Shown one piece after another: positions 18,116 through 25,613 of a stretch of DNA of 64,000 nucleotides; within the stretch, counting starts at the first letter, position 1, and every line of letters starts with the position of its first letter. This DNA comes from Candidatus Methanoperedentaceae archaeon (GTDB taxonomy: Archaea > Halobacteriota > Methanosarcinia > Methanosarcinales > Methanoperedenaceae). Made by a program: the position numbers and the translations under genes. Location: contig PQAS01000053.1 of NCBI GenBank assembly GCA_003104905.1, positions 124,001 to 188,000 on the forward strand, given 5' to 3'. Under the pieces are notes generated by a model that ran no database searches, was not told where the DNA came from, and was given only the letters and a program-made list of their open reading frames with translations.

Positions 18116-19978
18116 TTATCTATTTGTGCAATTCTTACACTGGCAATGGCGCGCATAACAGTTTCGTGGGGCTTTCTGGGTAGCATTGCGTTTTGCCTCA
18201 CGGCATGCTTCATTCTGGTTGCTGTGCCCGGAACTATGCCCTTCCACACGACCTGTGCATTGGGGCTCTGTCCCTTCAACATTGCAGCTTGCATCACATG
18301 ACCAGCGTCCTGCTGTGATATCTGCTGAGTCCGTTTCGATCCTGATATCCAGGCCCTTAAGAACCCTTATGCCCCCTGATATCGTCTGGCCGGTTCCTGA
18401 AACCACACCATCCCTTTCACTGATCATATCGACCGATCCGTCAATAATATGATACAATGGACGGGCTATTACCCTGTAGGTGACGCCTGCCCTCAAATTA
18501 GGCTGGGAAAATCGTTTTGAAAGGGTCTGCGAGGTTTGAACAGATACGGAGTGGGTTCGGCTCAAACTCGCTGTTGCAGAATAACTCAGACTGTTTGAAA
18601 ATCCTCCTGTCAATCCCTCATATTCAAAACCAAGGTTCGAACTCTTCTCACCCCCCACAGTTCCGGATACGGTGGTGGTTTGAGAGTCTGACGTGCTTCG
18701 AGATGCGGTTGCTGTAAAATTATATTCTAAGCTTGCTCCATCCTCTGCCGGTGTAAAGTTATCCTGCCATATTATCGGACCCAGTTCTTCTTTCAACCGT
18801 GTATTTTGATTCCTTATCGGATATGAGTAAACGTCAAATGTGACAAAGTGATAAGGATAAGCATCCGAGTCTGAGGTTAACCATGGCTGGGATCTTGTAA
18901 TCCTATACCACAGCGACCATTTTGCCCTGCCATCTCCAGGTATGCCTGCATTTATTTTGTCTGGTTCAATCGTATATCCGCCAAAGGGAGTCTCGGTATT
19001 TGAGTCCATCTTTCTGTCCGAACTGTCGTAAAGTTCCCATACTGAAGACCATGCATTGCCCTTTATCCATGAACAACCGGTTGTATAATCAACATCAAAA
19101 CTTCCGGTGAACCTATCTTTAATAAATCCAGGGATCCTCGTAGTAATTCCGAACCCGCAATACCTGAATGTGCCAAAATCATCCCCGGGTGAAGGAACCC
19201 TCTGTATCAAATCTCTTCTGGATTCACGTACCATACTATTGATCATTTGTTGATTGTTCAAACCGTGATCTGCAAATTGATTAAGCAAATGTTTCTTTTT
19301 CGCAATACCATCCATTTGCTGCACAACGTGGGTCAATTCATGTGCCAGTAGCTTGCGACCACTTGAACTGTCAGGAGAATATTCGCTCTGGCGGAAAAAT
19401 ATATCTTTGCCGATCGTGAAGGCACTTGCGCCCAATGCCCGGTTGAGTGTGTCTGCTCCGGAATCCGCATGTATATTTATTCTGCTGAAATCGTATCCAA
19501 AGCGAGGTTCAAAGAAGGAACGGACTTCTTCCGATAAAGGAGCACCATGACCTCTTATGGCATTGATGTGCGTTTCGATATCATCTTCGGGAGTGTCCTG
19601 AAGAACTTCTCCGGGTATGATGCGCCGCTGCATGATGTCATATTCTTTGCATTTCGGGCATCTGCGTTGGATAGTCGATTCCAGCTCAGGATTCTCTTGC
19701 GATAACCCCGGTTCACTCATCCTCATCACATGATCGGCGACCCTATCAGCTTCCTGCTCAAACTCATCCCCTGGCTGTCCGATCCTAAACTTTCTCTGCA
19801 AAATACGTGAATGGATTATCTTATATACCGCGTGATTTCCAATGGTTCTCTGAAGGAACTGGATTCGATCTGCAGGTGAGCCTGATGGTTGAGGGAAAAC
19901 TGTTTTTTGCCTTCTTGATGAAAGTTTCACGTTTTTATTCTCCGGCATCACCTGTGCGATCCTGCAACTCCTGTTCAT
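18116..19978 (-). CDS. DUF4157 protein, putative eCIS effector
   Basis: 620 aa from the ATG preceded by GGAGGT (an ATG four codons earlier overlaps that ribosome site). Residues about 145-222 are DUF4157, with the zinc-metallopeptidase-like HELTH at 213-217 and RIGQPGDEFEQEADRVADHVM before it. Residues about 255-390 and 400-530 are beta-rich; the stretch from TASRSTSDSQTTTVSG to SVQTSQTLSKRFSQ has the alternating Ser/Thr pattern of amphipathic strands. The last 60 residues are Cys-rich (CDASCNVEGTEPQCTGRVEG ... APRNCYARHCQC). DUF4157 is a known marker of eCIS-associated toxins. Pore formation or proteolysis by this protein is inference. Confidence 0.85.
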   Translation of the reverse strand: MNRSCRIAQVMPENKNVKLSSRRQKTVFPQPSGSPADRIQFLQRTIGNHAVYKIIHSRILQRKFRIGQPGDEFEQEADRVADHVMRMSEPGLSQENPELESTIQRRCPKCKEYDIMQRRIIPGEVLQDTPEDDIETHINAIRGHGAPLSEEVRSFFEPRFGYDFSRINIHADSGADTLNRALGASAFTIGKDIFFRQSEYSPDSSSGRKLLAHELTHVVQQMDGIAKKKHLLNQFADHGLNNQQMINSMVRESRRDLIQRVPSPGDDFGTFRYCGFGITTRIPGFIKDRFTGSFDVDYTTGCSWIKGNAWSSVWELYDSSDRKMDSNTETPFGGYTIEPDKINAGIPGDGRAKWSLWYRITRSQPWLTSDSDAYPYHFVTFDVYSYPIRNQNTRLKEELGPIIWQDNFTPAEDGASLEYNFTATASRSTSDSQTTTVSGTVGGEKSSNLGFEYEGLTGGFSNSLSYSATASLSRTHSVSVQTSQTLSKRFSQPNLRAGVTYRVIARPLYHIIDGSVDMISERDGVVSGTGQTISGGIRVLKGLDIRIETDSADITAGRWSCDASCNVEGTEPQCTGRVEGHSSGHSNQNEACREAKRNATQKAPRNCYARHCQCKNCTNR

Positions 19979-20056
19979 AATAACCTCCAATTATGAAATC
20001 TCAAACATTTTGCAAATTTGTATCAATATATTATTTTAACTTACGAACTTAAATAA

Positions 20057-20128
20057 TCACAGCATGGGATAATATATGAATCGTTTGCTTACAGAGGATT
20101 TAACTGCCACATGCGCAGTTTCACTCAT
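20057..20128 (-). CDS. Possible 23-aa microprotein
   Basis: A short frame (MSETAHVAVKSSVSKRFIYY, then PML) preceded by a well-spaced GGAGG, in the 196-nt gap between the DUF4280 and DUF4157 genes. No homologue is recognised. It may be a leader peptide or the remnant of a deleted gene. The only support is the ribosome-binding site and the intergenic position. Confidence 0.3.
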   Translation of the reverse strand: MSETAHVAVKSSVSKRFIYYPML

Positions 20129-20186
20129 TTGATTATCCTCCAATTCTCTCTATTCACTTGCAGATTTATTGTTTGTATATTTCATC

Positions 20187-20573
20187 TTACGGCACATTTA
20201 TGGTGAACTGTCCCGGGCTTATAACATTTATTAATCCCCCCCATGTGCACATCAGCTTTGAGCTGTTGTTGAGCGCAGGTATGCTCGCAATAAGAACATT
20301 TGGCGAACCGGGCATCCAGGGCGCGGTCGTGACCGGAATGCAGGGCATGGGAGTCAGCACCCCCATCGCGGCTGCTGTTGCAGCCGCAACTGTAGGGTTT
20401 GCTGGAGAAGTGCACATCGCAAAAGGCATAATATTAACAAAAGGCTTGTTATCCATGATATTGGCTATTGGCATAGCGGTCTTAACCCTGTTTACTGGAA
20501 GAACTGTTAATGAACCGGGAGCTAATCCGAAACTGCATTTCAGCATCGCTCCGCCACATACTGTTATGCCCAT
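20187..20573 (-). CDS. PAAR-like DUF4280 spike-tip protein
   Basis: 128 aa. MGITVCGGAMLKCSFG and the downstream PNPTVAAATAAAMGVLTPMPCIP, then KLMCTWGGLINVISPGQ are the DUF4280 landmarks. Conserved Cys residues (C6, C13 and later MPC/LMC) probably bind metal as in PAAR proteins. Family members cap the VgrG-type spike (Afp10 position) and can recruit effectors. The start overlaps the previous stop as TAATG. Placement directly before the DUF4157 gene suggests tip and effector are co-produced. Confidence 0.9.
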   Translation of the reverse strand: MGITVCGGAMLKCSFGLAPGSLTVLPVNRVKTAMPIANIMDNKPFVNIMPFAMCTSPANPTVAAATAAAMGVLTPMPCIPVTTAPWMPGSPNVLIASIPALNNSSKLMCTWGGLINVISPGQFTINVP

Positions 20574-20905
20574 TATTTTACCCCATTAGAGGATTGCAGC
20601 CTCATGTAAGCGTTTATTAAAATTTCACAATCGGATGAATTTCCATTTGATTTCATGCGATCCACTTCCATAAGATATCTCTCTATATCATTCTCCCCAA
20701 TCTTCTTCTTTTCAGCATACCTTATTGCTATCGTCTTCAGTTCTTTCCTGGATGAATATTTTCTATACATTTTATTATCTATAAAATTAAATATATATCC
20801 ACATTTATCATGTCCTATCGTAGGAGTTGAGGGATTCGATGATGTCTTTATAAAGTCTTTGAAAGTGCCACCATCAATAATTTCCCCGCATTCACATAAT
20901 ATCAT
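20573..20905 (-). CDS. Hypothetical Cys-containing protein, first gene of the eCIS operon
   Basis: 110 aa from the ATG that follows GGGTGG; a longer frame opens at 20938 without a better site. MILCECGEIIDGG and the later CGYIF give three Cys that could bind metal. The middle is basic (RKYSSRKELKTIAIRYAEKKK) and the C-terminus helical. No family recognised. It is translationally coupled to the PAAR-like gene, so probably a chaperone, adaptor or regulator for tip assembly. Confidence 0.65.
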   Translation of the reverse strand: MILCECGEIIDGGTFKDFIKTSSNPSTPTIGHDKCGYIFNFIDNKMYRKYSSRKELKTIAIRYAEKKKIGENDIERYLMEVDRMKSNGNSSDCEILINAYMRLQSSNGVK

Positions 20906-21024
20906 TTTTACCACCCTAACCCAATATTTATCCACCATAAACTATGTTAGGGGTTTCATAATACAGTCACTCGCCCCATAATAGTTAAATACACACACGC
21001 ACATAATTGACATGTAGATACGCA

Positions 21025-21033
21025 TATATAAAT
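21025..21033 (-). promoter_or_regulatory. Probable TATA box of the eCIS operon
   Basis: On the minus strand ATTTATATA is preceded by an A-rich stretch (TTAAAAAC) that could serve as a BRE. A start about 25 nt downstream (near 21005) would leave a leader of about 100 nt before the first gene. The region 20939-21207 otherwise holds no gene that I can support. Confidence 0.45.
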
Positions 21034-21207
21034 GTTTTTAATGTCTATGGAAAAAAATTGCGTTTTTAATTAACTGTTTTTTGAAGAAAATAAATCTCTA
21101 ACTATATGTTTTGAAAAATCAAATCCTGATAATTTGAAATACCGATTTCAAAACTTGTTTGTTTGTTATGAATCTTGTCAAATGCAGTAATATATGAATA
21201 TGATTTA

Positions 21208-21279
21208 TGGACCGGTCGGGATTTGAACCCGAGGCCTCTCCCATGCCAAGGGAGCGATCTACCCCTGAGCTACCGGCCC
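21208..21279 (-). tRNA. tRNA-Ala (GGC)
   Basis: Full cloverleaf on the minus strand: acceptor GGGCCGG pairs with CCGGTCC, giving the G3:U70 wobble that identifies alanine. The anticodon stem CTCCC/GGGAG encloses loop TTGGCAT with anticodon GGC. T arm GGGTTCAAATCCC. Discriminator A; CCA is not encoded. Its 3' end faces the eCIS block. Confidence 0.97.
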
Positions 21280-21405
21280 TAAAGGGTGAGTTGCATAGTG
21301 CTTATTCTTAGATAAAGGTATCGTTTAATTTAAATCCTTACAGTTCACTCTTCCATTCACAAAGATAAGGTTTAAATTGGATGGGGTATTAGGGGCGGTA
21401 GTTTC

Positions 21406-21479
21406 GGGCCCGTAGCTTAGCCAGGTGGAGCGCTCGGCTGATAACCGAGAGGTCTTGCGTTCAAATCGCAACGGGCCCA
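21406..21479 (+). tRNA. tRNA-Ile (GAT)
   Basis: Cloverleaf with acceptor GGGCCCG/CGGGCCC, anticodon stem CTCGG/CCGAG and loop CTGATAA, anticodon GAT. T arm contains GCGTTCAAATCGC. Discriminator A; CCA is not encoded. Divergent from tRNA-Ala with about 125 nt between them, which must hold both promoters. Confidence 0.96.
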
Positions 21480-21690
21480 TCACTTTGGAAAAAGTGAACA
21501 AAAACATTACCATACACAGGAAGATTGTTGGATATTTCTATGTTCTGTGTGGCTTTTTTTATAGCCGGTCTTTGAGGCAGTAAGTTCCTTCATCGAGGTT
21601 TATAATTTATCGATTTTTATGCGGAAAAAAATAATCCGAAAAGACTATTACCTGAAAGTCATATATTTGTTTTGGAGGTATGGGAAACAT

Positions 21691-22842
21691 ATGAATAAAA
21701 TATTAAAATTAGCAGCGTTAGTGTTTGCACTCATAATGCTAACTCTCCCGGTTCTGGGCGAAATGATGGGTAGTAATGAAATGATGCGTGGAAAAGCGAA
21801 AGAAATGCATGAAGAAGGCAGCCAGATGCGAGAAAATGAAGGCATGAGAGGTATGGGGTTCATGCACAGCCAGGGAAACCGCTTCGGTAACTATGTGACC
21901 TTCTCAATTGATAATAATACAGGAGATGTAATGAATTACGGCATCCTGGGCATAACTATTTTTGATTCCATAAAAGTCCCGGGATTGAATTTCAAGGAAA
22001 CAACAACAAGAGGGGCGGTGACGGGGATCACTAATAATGATGGTTCGATCGTTATCCAGCTGCATGATAATCCAGCCGCCGTGATCAATATCATGGCAAA
22101 GGCAAAAGCCAGTATAATTTTTGACCTTGCCGAAGGAGTCAATGCCACCAGGGAAGATAACATTGTAACGATCTCATCAGGTAATGTAACGGCTTATATC
22201 GCTTCCGGAAACGCAACATCGGTAAATATTGACGGAGGCAATGTCAGCATAGGGATCGATAAGGGATTCACGATCTTTCGGGCTTCTCCCGTAAATATGC
22301 CCATGAGCGAAATGCACCGGGGATTCATGGGAGAAATAAACAGCAACAGGGCCGGGGCTGAGATTTCAGTTGGGGATTTTGATGCATCCTCGATTGTCAA
22401 CTATTCAAAAGATACGAATGTCATGATAAAGTCCATGGAAAAGAACCGCATGAGAATGGTGGTAAATTCTTCCAATCATTCCGGCAAATTCATTATGATG
22501 AATATTGACAACAGCTCACTGATGTGGAATGAAGGGCAGAAGTTACGATTATATCTTGACAATAAACCAATGAGGCAGGTCATGGATGAGCAGGAGTTAT
22601 ATAATGCAACCGATTCTTCATTCTGGCTTACAATGATGGGAAGAAACCGCATGGAAGCGATTATGTATGTCGCAAATTTCTCCGAACGCCAGGTTGATAT
22701 AGTGGTCGAAGATGAAGGTACACCCACTCCTGAAGTGACAGGAACAACAACGGCAACTGCAATGCCAAAAACACCCGGATTTGAGGTTGCACTGGGATTG
22801 ACGTGCATTGTCGCTGCATATGGATTGAGGAGAAGAATATAG
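21691..22842 (+). CDS. PGF-CTERM surface protein, Met-rich
   Basis: 383 aa from the ATG placed 11 nt after TTGGAGG. Residues 1-23 form a signal peptide (LAALVFALIMLTLPVLGEM). A Met/Glu-rich segment follows (residues 25-65). The middle has repeated short beta units. The C-terminus has a threonine-rich stalk, then PGFEVALGLTCIVAAYGLRRR, the PGF-CTERM archaeosortase signal: motif, membrane helix, basic tail. The mature protein is therefore probably processed and lipid-anchored on the cell surface. The Met-rich part could bind Cu or other soft metals, but that is only compositional. Confidence 0.85.
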   Translation: MNKILKLAALVFALIMLTLPVLGEMMGSNEMMRGKAKEMHEEGSQMRENEGMRGMGFMHSQGNRFGNYVTFSIDNNTGDVMNYGILGITIFDSIKVPGLNFKETTTRGAVTGITNNDGSIVIQLHDNPAAVINIMAKAKASIIFDLAEGVNATREDNIVTISSGNVTAYIASGNATSVNIDGGNVSIGIDKGFTIFRASPVNMPMSEMHRGFMGEINSNRAGAEISVGDFDASSIVNYSKDTNVMIKSMEKNRMRMVVNSSNHSGKFIMMNIDNSSLMWNEGQKLRLYLDNKPMRQVMDEQELYNATDSSFWLTMMGRNRMEAIMYVANFSERQVDIVVEDEGTPTPEVTGTTTATAMPKTPGFEVALGLTCIVAAYGLRRRI

Positions 22843-22889
22843 CTCGGTGGAAAAGTAAAGCAGAGTTATTATTAGCTTCAGGCTTGAAA

Positions 22890-22958
22890 AACCACAGAGA
22901 GCGCAGAGTACACAGAGAAAAGCGCCTATGCTCTGTGCTCTTCGTGGACTCTGTGGTT
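22890..22958. repeat. Palindromic intergenic repeat (AACCACAGAG ... CTCTGTGGTT)
   Basis: A 69-nt imperfect inverted repeat with perfect 10-bp ends and internal matches (CAGAGTACACAGAG against CTCTGTGCTC). This is a widespread REP-like extragenic palindrome found in many bacteria and some archaea. It would form a long hairpin after the PGF-CTERM gene and may act as its terminator. Confidence 0.8.
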
Positions 22959-23082
22959 GTTTTTACTTGTGATGAACCATTTCTATGTGATAAATCAAAA
23001 AATCTCGTAAAGCACTACGGTAAGTTTATGTATTTAAAAAGGAATTAAGGCAACCTGAATCAAATTTTTGTGGTTCAATATT

Positions 23083-23190
23083 AACCGTAGCAGGTAAATC
23101 CTGCGGCGTATGGATTGAAACAATTCGAATGCAGTAAAACCTTAAAGGATTGCATGAGTCGGACCATAAATGGTCTTACGGAGGAAAAGA
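23083..23190 (+). promoter_or_regulatory. Leader region of the L18e operon
   Basis: The stretch between the palindromic repeat and L18e has no gene. It holds two potential hairpins: CCGTAGCAGG...CCTGCGG (from about 23083) and GACCAT-AA-ATGGTC (23162-23175). The second ends just before the Shine-Dalgarno GGAGG at 23180. A hairpin beside the ribosome site of a ribosomal protein operon could be an autoregulatory site. I see no clear TATA box. Confidence 0.35.
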
Positions 23191-23553
23191 ATGAAAAATA
23201 ATTATAAAACAAATGCAAGATTGTTAGACCTTATATCAGGTCTTAAAGAACAATCCAGGGACAAAAAGGTCCCACTATGGCGTGATATTGCGTTAAGGCT
23301 TGAGCGCCCCACAAGAAATGCTGCAGAAGTCAACCTCAGTAGAATAAACAGGTACACAAAAGAGAAAGACCTGATTCTTGTACCGGGCAAAGTCCTGGGT
23401 GCAGGTGAATTGAATCATCAATTGACTGTTGCAGCCGTAAGTTTCTCTGAGGGCGCACGGAACAAAATAATAGAAGCCGGAGGTTCATGCCTCTCAATTG
23501 AAGAACTGATGAACAAAAACCCGGAAGGCACAAGGGTAAGGATAATCGGGTGA
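23191..23553 (+). CDS. rpl18e: 50S ribosomal protein L18e
   Basis: 120 aa from the ATG preceded by CGGAGG. Recognised from WRDIALRLERPTRNAAEVNLSRI and VPGKVLGAGELNHQLTVAAV, with SFSEGARNKI in the C-terminal half. Archaeal/eukaryotic relative of bacterial L15 that binds 23S rRNA domain II. First gene of the conserved L18e-L13-S9-RpoN cluster; L13 starts 4 nt after its stop. Confidence 0.97.
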   Translation: MKNNYKTNARLLDLISGLKEQSRDKKVPLWRDIALRLERPTRNAAEVNLSRINRYTKEKDLILVPGKVLGAGELNHQLTVAAVSFSEGARNKIIEAGGSCLSIEELMNKNPEGTRVRIIG

Positions 23554-23557
23554 TAAC

Positions 23558-23977
23558 ATGACAGTGATAGATGCAAATAATCTTATTCTGGGAAGAATGG
23601 CAAGCACAATAGCACAGCGAATATTAAATGGTGAGGAGATCAATGTCATTAACGCTGAAAAGGCGATCATCTCAGGCCGAAGAGATGCTACATTCGATCG
23701 ATACAGGGCATATGTAGCCCGTGGTTCACGGGAATTCGGACCGCGATTTCCGAGAAGACCCGATCAGATAATAGCAAGGACCGTCAGGGGTATGATCCCA
23801 CATACCAAAACCACAGGAAGAGAAGCTTATAATAGATTAAAGGTTTATGTCGGAGTTCCTCCTGAACTGAGTAAAGAGCAAGCGATCACTTTGAATGATG
23901 CAAATATAACGCGTCTTAGCACCAGTAATTATACTGTGCTTGGTGATTTGAGCAAGAGATTAGGGTCAAAGTATTAG
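23558..23977 (+). CDS. rpl13: 50S ribosomal protein L13
   Basis: 139 aa. MTVIDANNLILGRMASTIAQ and the conserved MIPHTKTTGREAYNRLKVYVG mark archaeal L13. It binds near the 5' region of 23S rRNA early in assembly. The S9 start follows 9 nt after its stop. Length and motif order are normal. Confidence 0.97.
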   Translation: MTVIDANNLILGRMASTIAQRILNGEEINVINAEKAIISGRRDATFDRYRAYVARGSREFGPRFPRRPDQIIARTVRGMIPHTKTTGREAYNRLKVYVGVPPELSKEQAITLNDANITRLSTSNYTVLGDLSKRLGSKY

Positions 23978-23986
23978 GTGTTATTT

Positions 23987-24385
23987 ATGAAAATCGTTAA
24001 TTCATCCGGAAAAAGAAAAACAGCAATCGCCCGAGCGACCATCAGGGAAGGAAAAGGCCGCATAAGAGTAAACAAGAAACCTATAGAAATACTCGAACCT
24101 GCATTGATCCGTTTAAAAATGTCTGAGCCTCTGGATTTTGCGGGCAATGTCATCCCAACCGTTGATATCGACGTGAATGTCCATGGCGGCGGTATATTTG
24201 GACAGGCAGGCGCAGTTCGTACGGCTATCGCAAGAGGTCTTGTGGATTGGACAAATGACACAGCTCTCAGAGATGCGATGGCACAGTATGACAGAAGTCT
24301 GCTCGTGAACGATACCCGTTACAAACTGCCAAAGAAATTCGGCGGTCGCGGCGCAAGAAAGAGAAGACAGAAGTCATACAGGTGA
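23987..24385 (+). CDS. rps9: 30S ribosomal protein S9
   Basis: 132 aa. [15 protein letters not shown] at the start and the terminal [12 protein letters not shown] are diagnostic; the basic tail reaches the P-site tRNA. The internal [20 protein letters not shown] segment is intact. The ATG at 23987 is preferred to one three codons earlier because it aligns with the family start. Confidence 0.97.
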   Translation: MKIVNSSGKRKTAIARATIREGKGRIRVNKKPIEILEPALIRLKMSEPLDFAGNVIPTVDIDVNVHGGGIFGQAGAVRTAIARGLVDWTNDTALRDAMAQYDRSLLVNDTRYKLPKKFGGRGARKRRQKSYR

Positions 24386-24388
24386 AAC

Positions 24389-24574
24389 ATGATACCGGTA
24401 CGATGTTTTTCATGCGGTAAAGTCGTTTCCAGCGTATGGGATGAATACAAGAAACGATCTCAGACTGAGGACGCCGGCGAAGTCCTCACAGATCTGGGAA
24501 TAGAACGATACTGCTGCAGGCGAATGCTGCTGACACACGTAGAGTTGGTGGACCTCCTGGCACCGTACCAGTAA
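24389..24574 (+). CDS. rpoN: DNA-directed RNA polymerase subunit N
   Basis: 61 aa, homologue of eukaryotic Rpb10. Zinc ligands are visible in MIPVRCFSCGKVV and RYCCRRMLLTHVEL (CX2C and CC). It starts 3 nt after the S9 stop, and tRNA-Pro begins 3 nt after its own stop, so the mRNA probably reads through the tRNA. Confidence 0.97.
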   Translation: MIPVRCFSCGKVVSSVWDEYKKRSQTEDAGEVLTDLGIERYCCRRMLLTHVELVDLLAPYQ

Positions 24575-24577
24575 GGA

Positions 24578-24652
24578 GGGGTTGTAGGGTAGCCTGGTCC
24601 ATCCTATAGCGTTCGGGACGCTGTGACCTGAGTTCAAATCTCAGCAACCCCA
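24578..24652 (+). tRNA. tRNA-Pro (CGG)
   Basis: Acceptor GGGGTTG/CAACCCC, anticodon stem TAGCG/CGCTG with loop TTCGGGA, anticodon CGG. T arm GAGTTCAAATCTC. No CCA encoded. It lies inside the RNA polymerase/ribosomal operon, so processing by RNase P and the 3' endonuclease would cut the polycistronic mRNA here. Confidence 0.95.
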
Positions 24653-24771
24653 TCTACCGGCTATGGAAAAGAACATGAACCACTCCCAGAGGGACTCTGG
24701 GAACAAAATATGCATATAACAATTGAATTCATTGAACTTTCTGGTACTAAAGTTGTTTTTGAGGTGATTTA

Positions 24772-24969
24772 GTGAGTGAAATCAAGATGACTCGATATGA
24801 GCGTGCAAGAATTATCGGTGCAAGGGCACTTCAGATATCCCTTGGAGCACCGGTTTTGTTAGAAATCGATAAAGGTGAGCCCATAGATTTAGCTATGGCA
24901 GAGTTGGAACAGGGAGTAATCCCGATTACAGTAAAAAGAGTATATATTGAAACGAAAAATGCTTCATAG
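24772..24969 (+). CDS. rpoK: DNA-directed RNA polymerase subunit K
   Basis: 65 aa from a GTG preceded by [28 protein letters not shown] is the conserved RpoK/Rpb6/omega core. A slightly later ATG would remove only the first five residues. In related archaea an enolase gene usually follows; here S2 follows directly. Confidence 0.96.
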   Translation: MSEIKMTRYERARIIGARALQISLGAPVLLEIDKGEPIDLAMAELEQGVIPITVKRVYIETKNAS

Positions 24970-24980
24970 GTGTGATTTAA

Positions 24981-25607
24981 ATGGAAGATATCATTGATAT
25001 AAAACAGGATGTAAAACAGGATACTGGTTATGAATCGATCATTCCGCAGGATGAATATCTGACAGCAGGTATCCATATTGGAACACAGCAAAAAACAAAA
25101 GAAATGATGCGCTTTGTATATCGCGTCAGGACTGATGGATTATATGTACTGGATATTCAGGCAACTGACCAGAGAATAAGACTTGCTGCAAAATTACTTG
25201 CAAAGTATGATCCGCAAAAGATCCTTGTCGTATCTGCAAGGCAATATGGTCATTATCCATCGGAGATGTTTGCAAAGGTAATAGGTGCAAGAGCGGAAAC
25301 GGGCAGGTTTATCCCCGGAACAATGACAAATCCGAAGTTGCATAAATTCATAGAACCCGACATCCTCGTGGTGACAGATCCATCGGGAGATATGCAGGCA
25401 GTGAACGAGGCAGTAAATGTTGGTATACCTGTAATAGGCCTTTGTGATACCAACAATTCATTGACCAATGTTGACCTGGTAATTCCTACAAATAACAAAG
25501 GAAGAAAAGCACTGGCTTTAATATATTGGCTGCTCGCAAAGAAGACCCTTGAAGCAAGAGGGGACACTATAACACATACAGTAGCAGATTTCGAAGCTGA
25601 ACTTTAG
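24981..25607 (+). CDS. rps2: 30S ribosomal protein S2
   Basis: 208 aa. [41 protein letters not shown] and [30 protein letters not shown] are the S2 landmarks. It binds the small-subunit head-body junction. The short acidic N-terminus is typical for archaea. The MEMO gene begins 6 nt after the stop. Confidence 0.97.
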   Translation: MEDIIDIKQDVKQDTGYESIIPQDEYLTAGIHIGTQQKTKEMMRFVYRVRTDGLYVLDIQATDQRIRLAAKLLAKYDPQKILVVSARQYGHYPSEMFAKVIGARAETGRFIPGTMTNPKLHKFIEPDILVVTDPSGDMQAVNEAVNVGIPVIGLCDTNNSLTNVDLVIPTNNKGRKALALIYWLLAKKTLEARGDTITHTVADFEAEL

Positions 25608-25613
25608 GAGAAT

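Noticed and set aside
18116-18297. Separate gene for the Cys-rich tail of the DUF4157 protein
   Set aside because: Overlapping frames exist on both strands here, but the long minus-strand frame is continuous and keeps the conserved tail.
104-20905. Prophage or type VI secretion system
   Set aside because: No capsid, portal, terminase, integrase or lysis gene, and no TssJ/L/M membrane complex. The Afp15-like ATPase, DUF4255 and DUF4157 point to eCIS.
22803-23048. 81-aa ORF after the PGF-CTERM gene
   Set aside because: Runs through the palindromic repeat; composition is not protein-like and no ribosome site is present.
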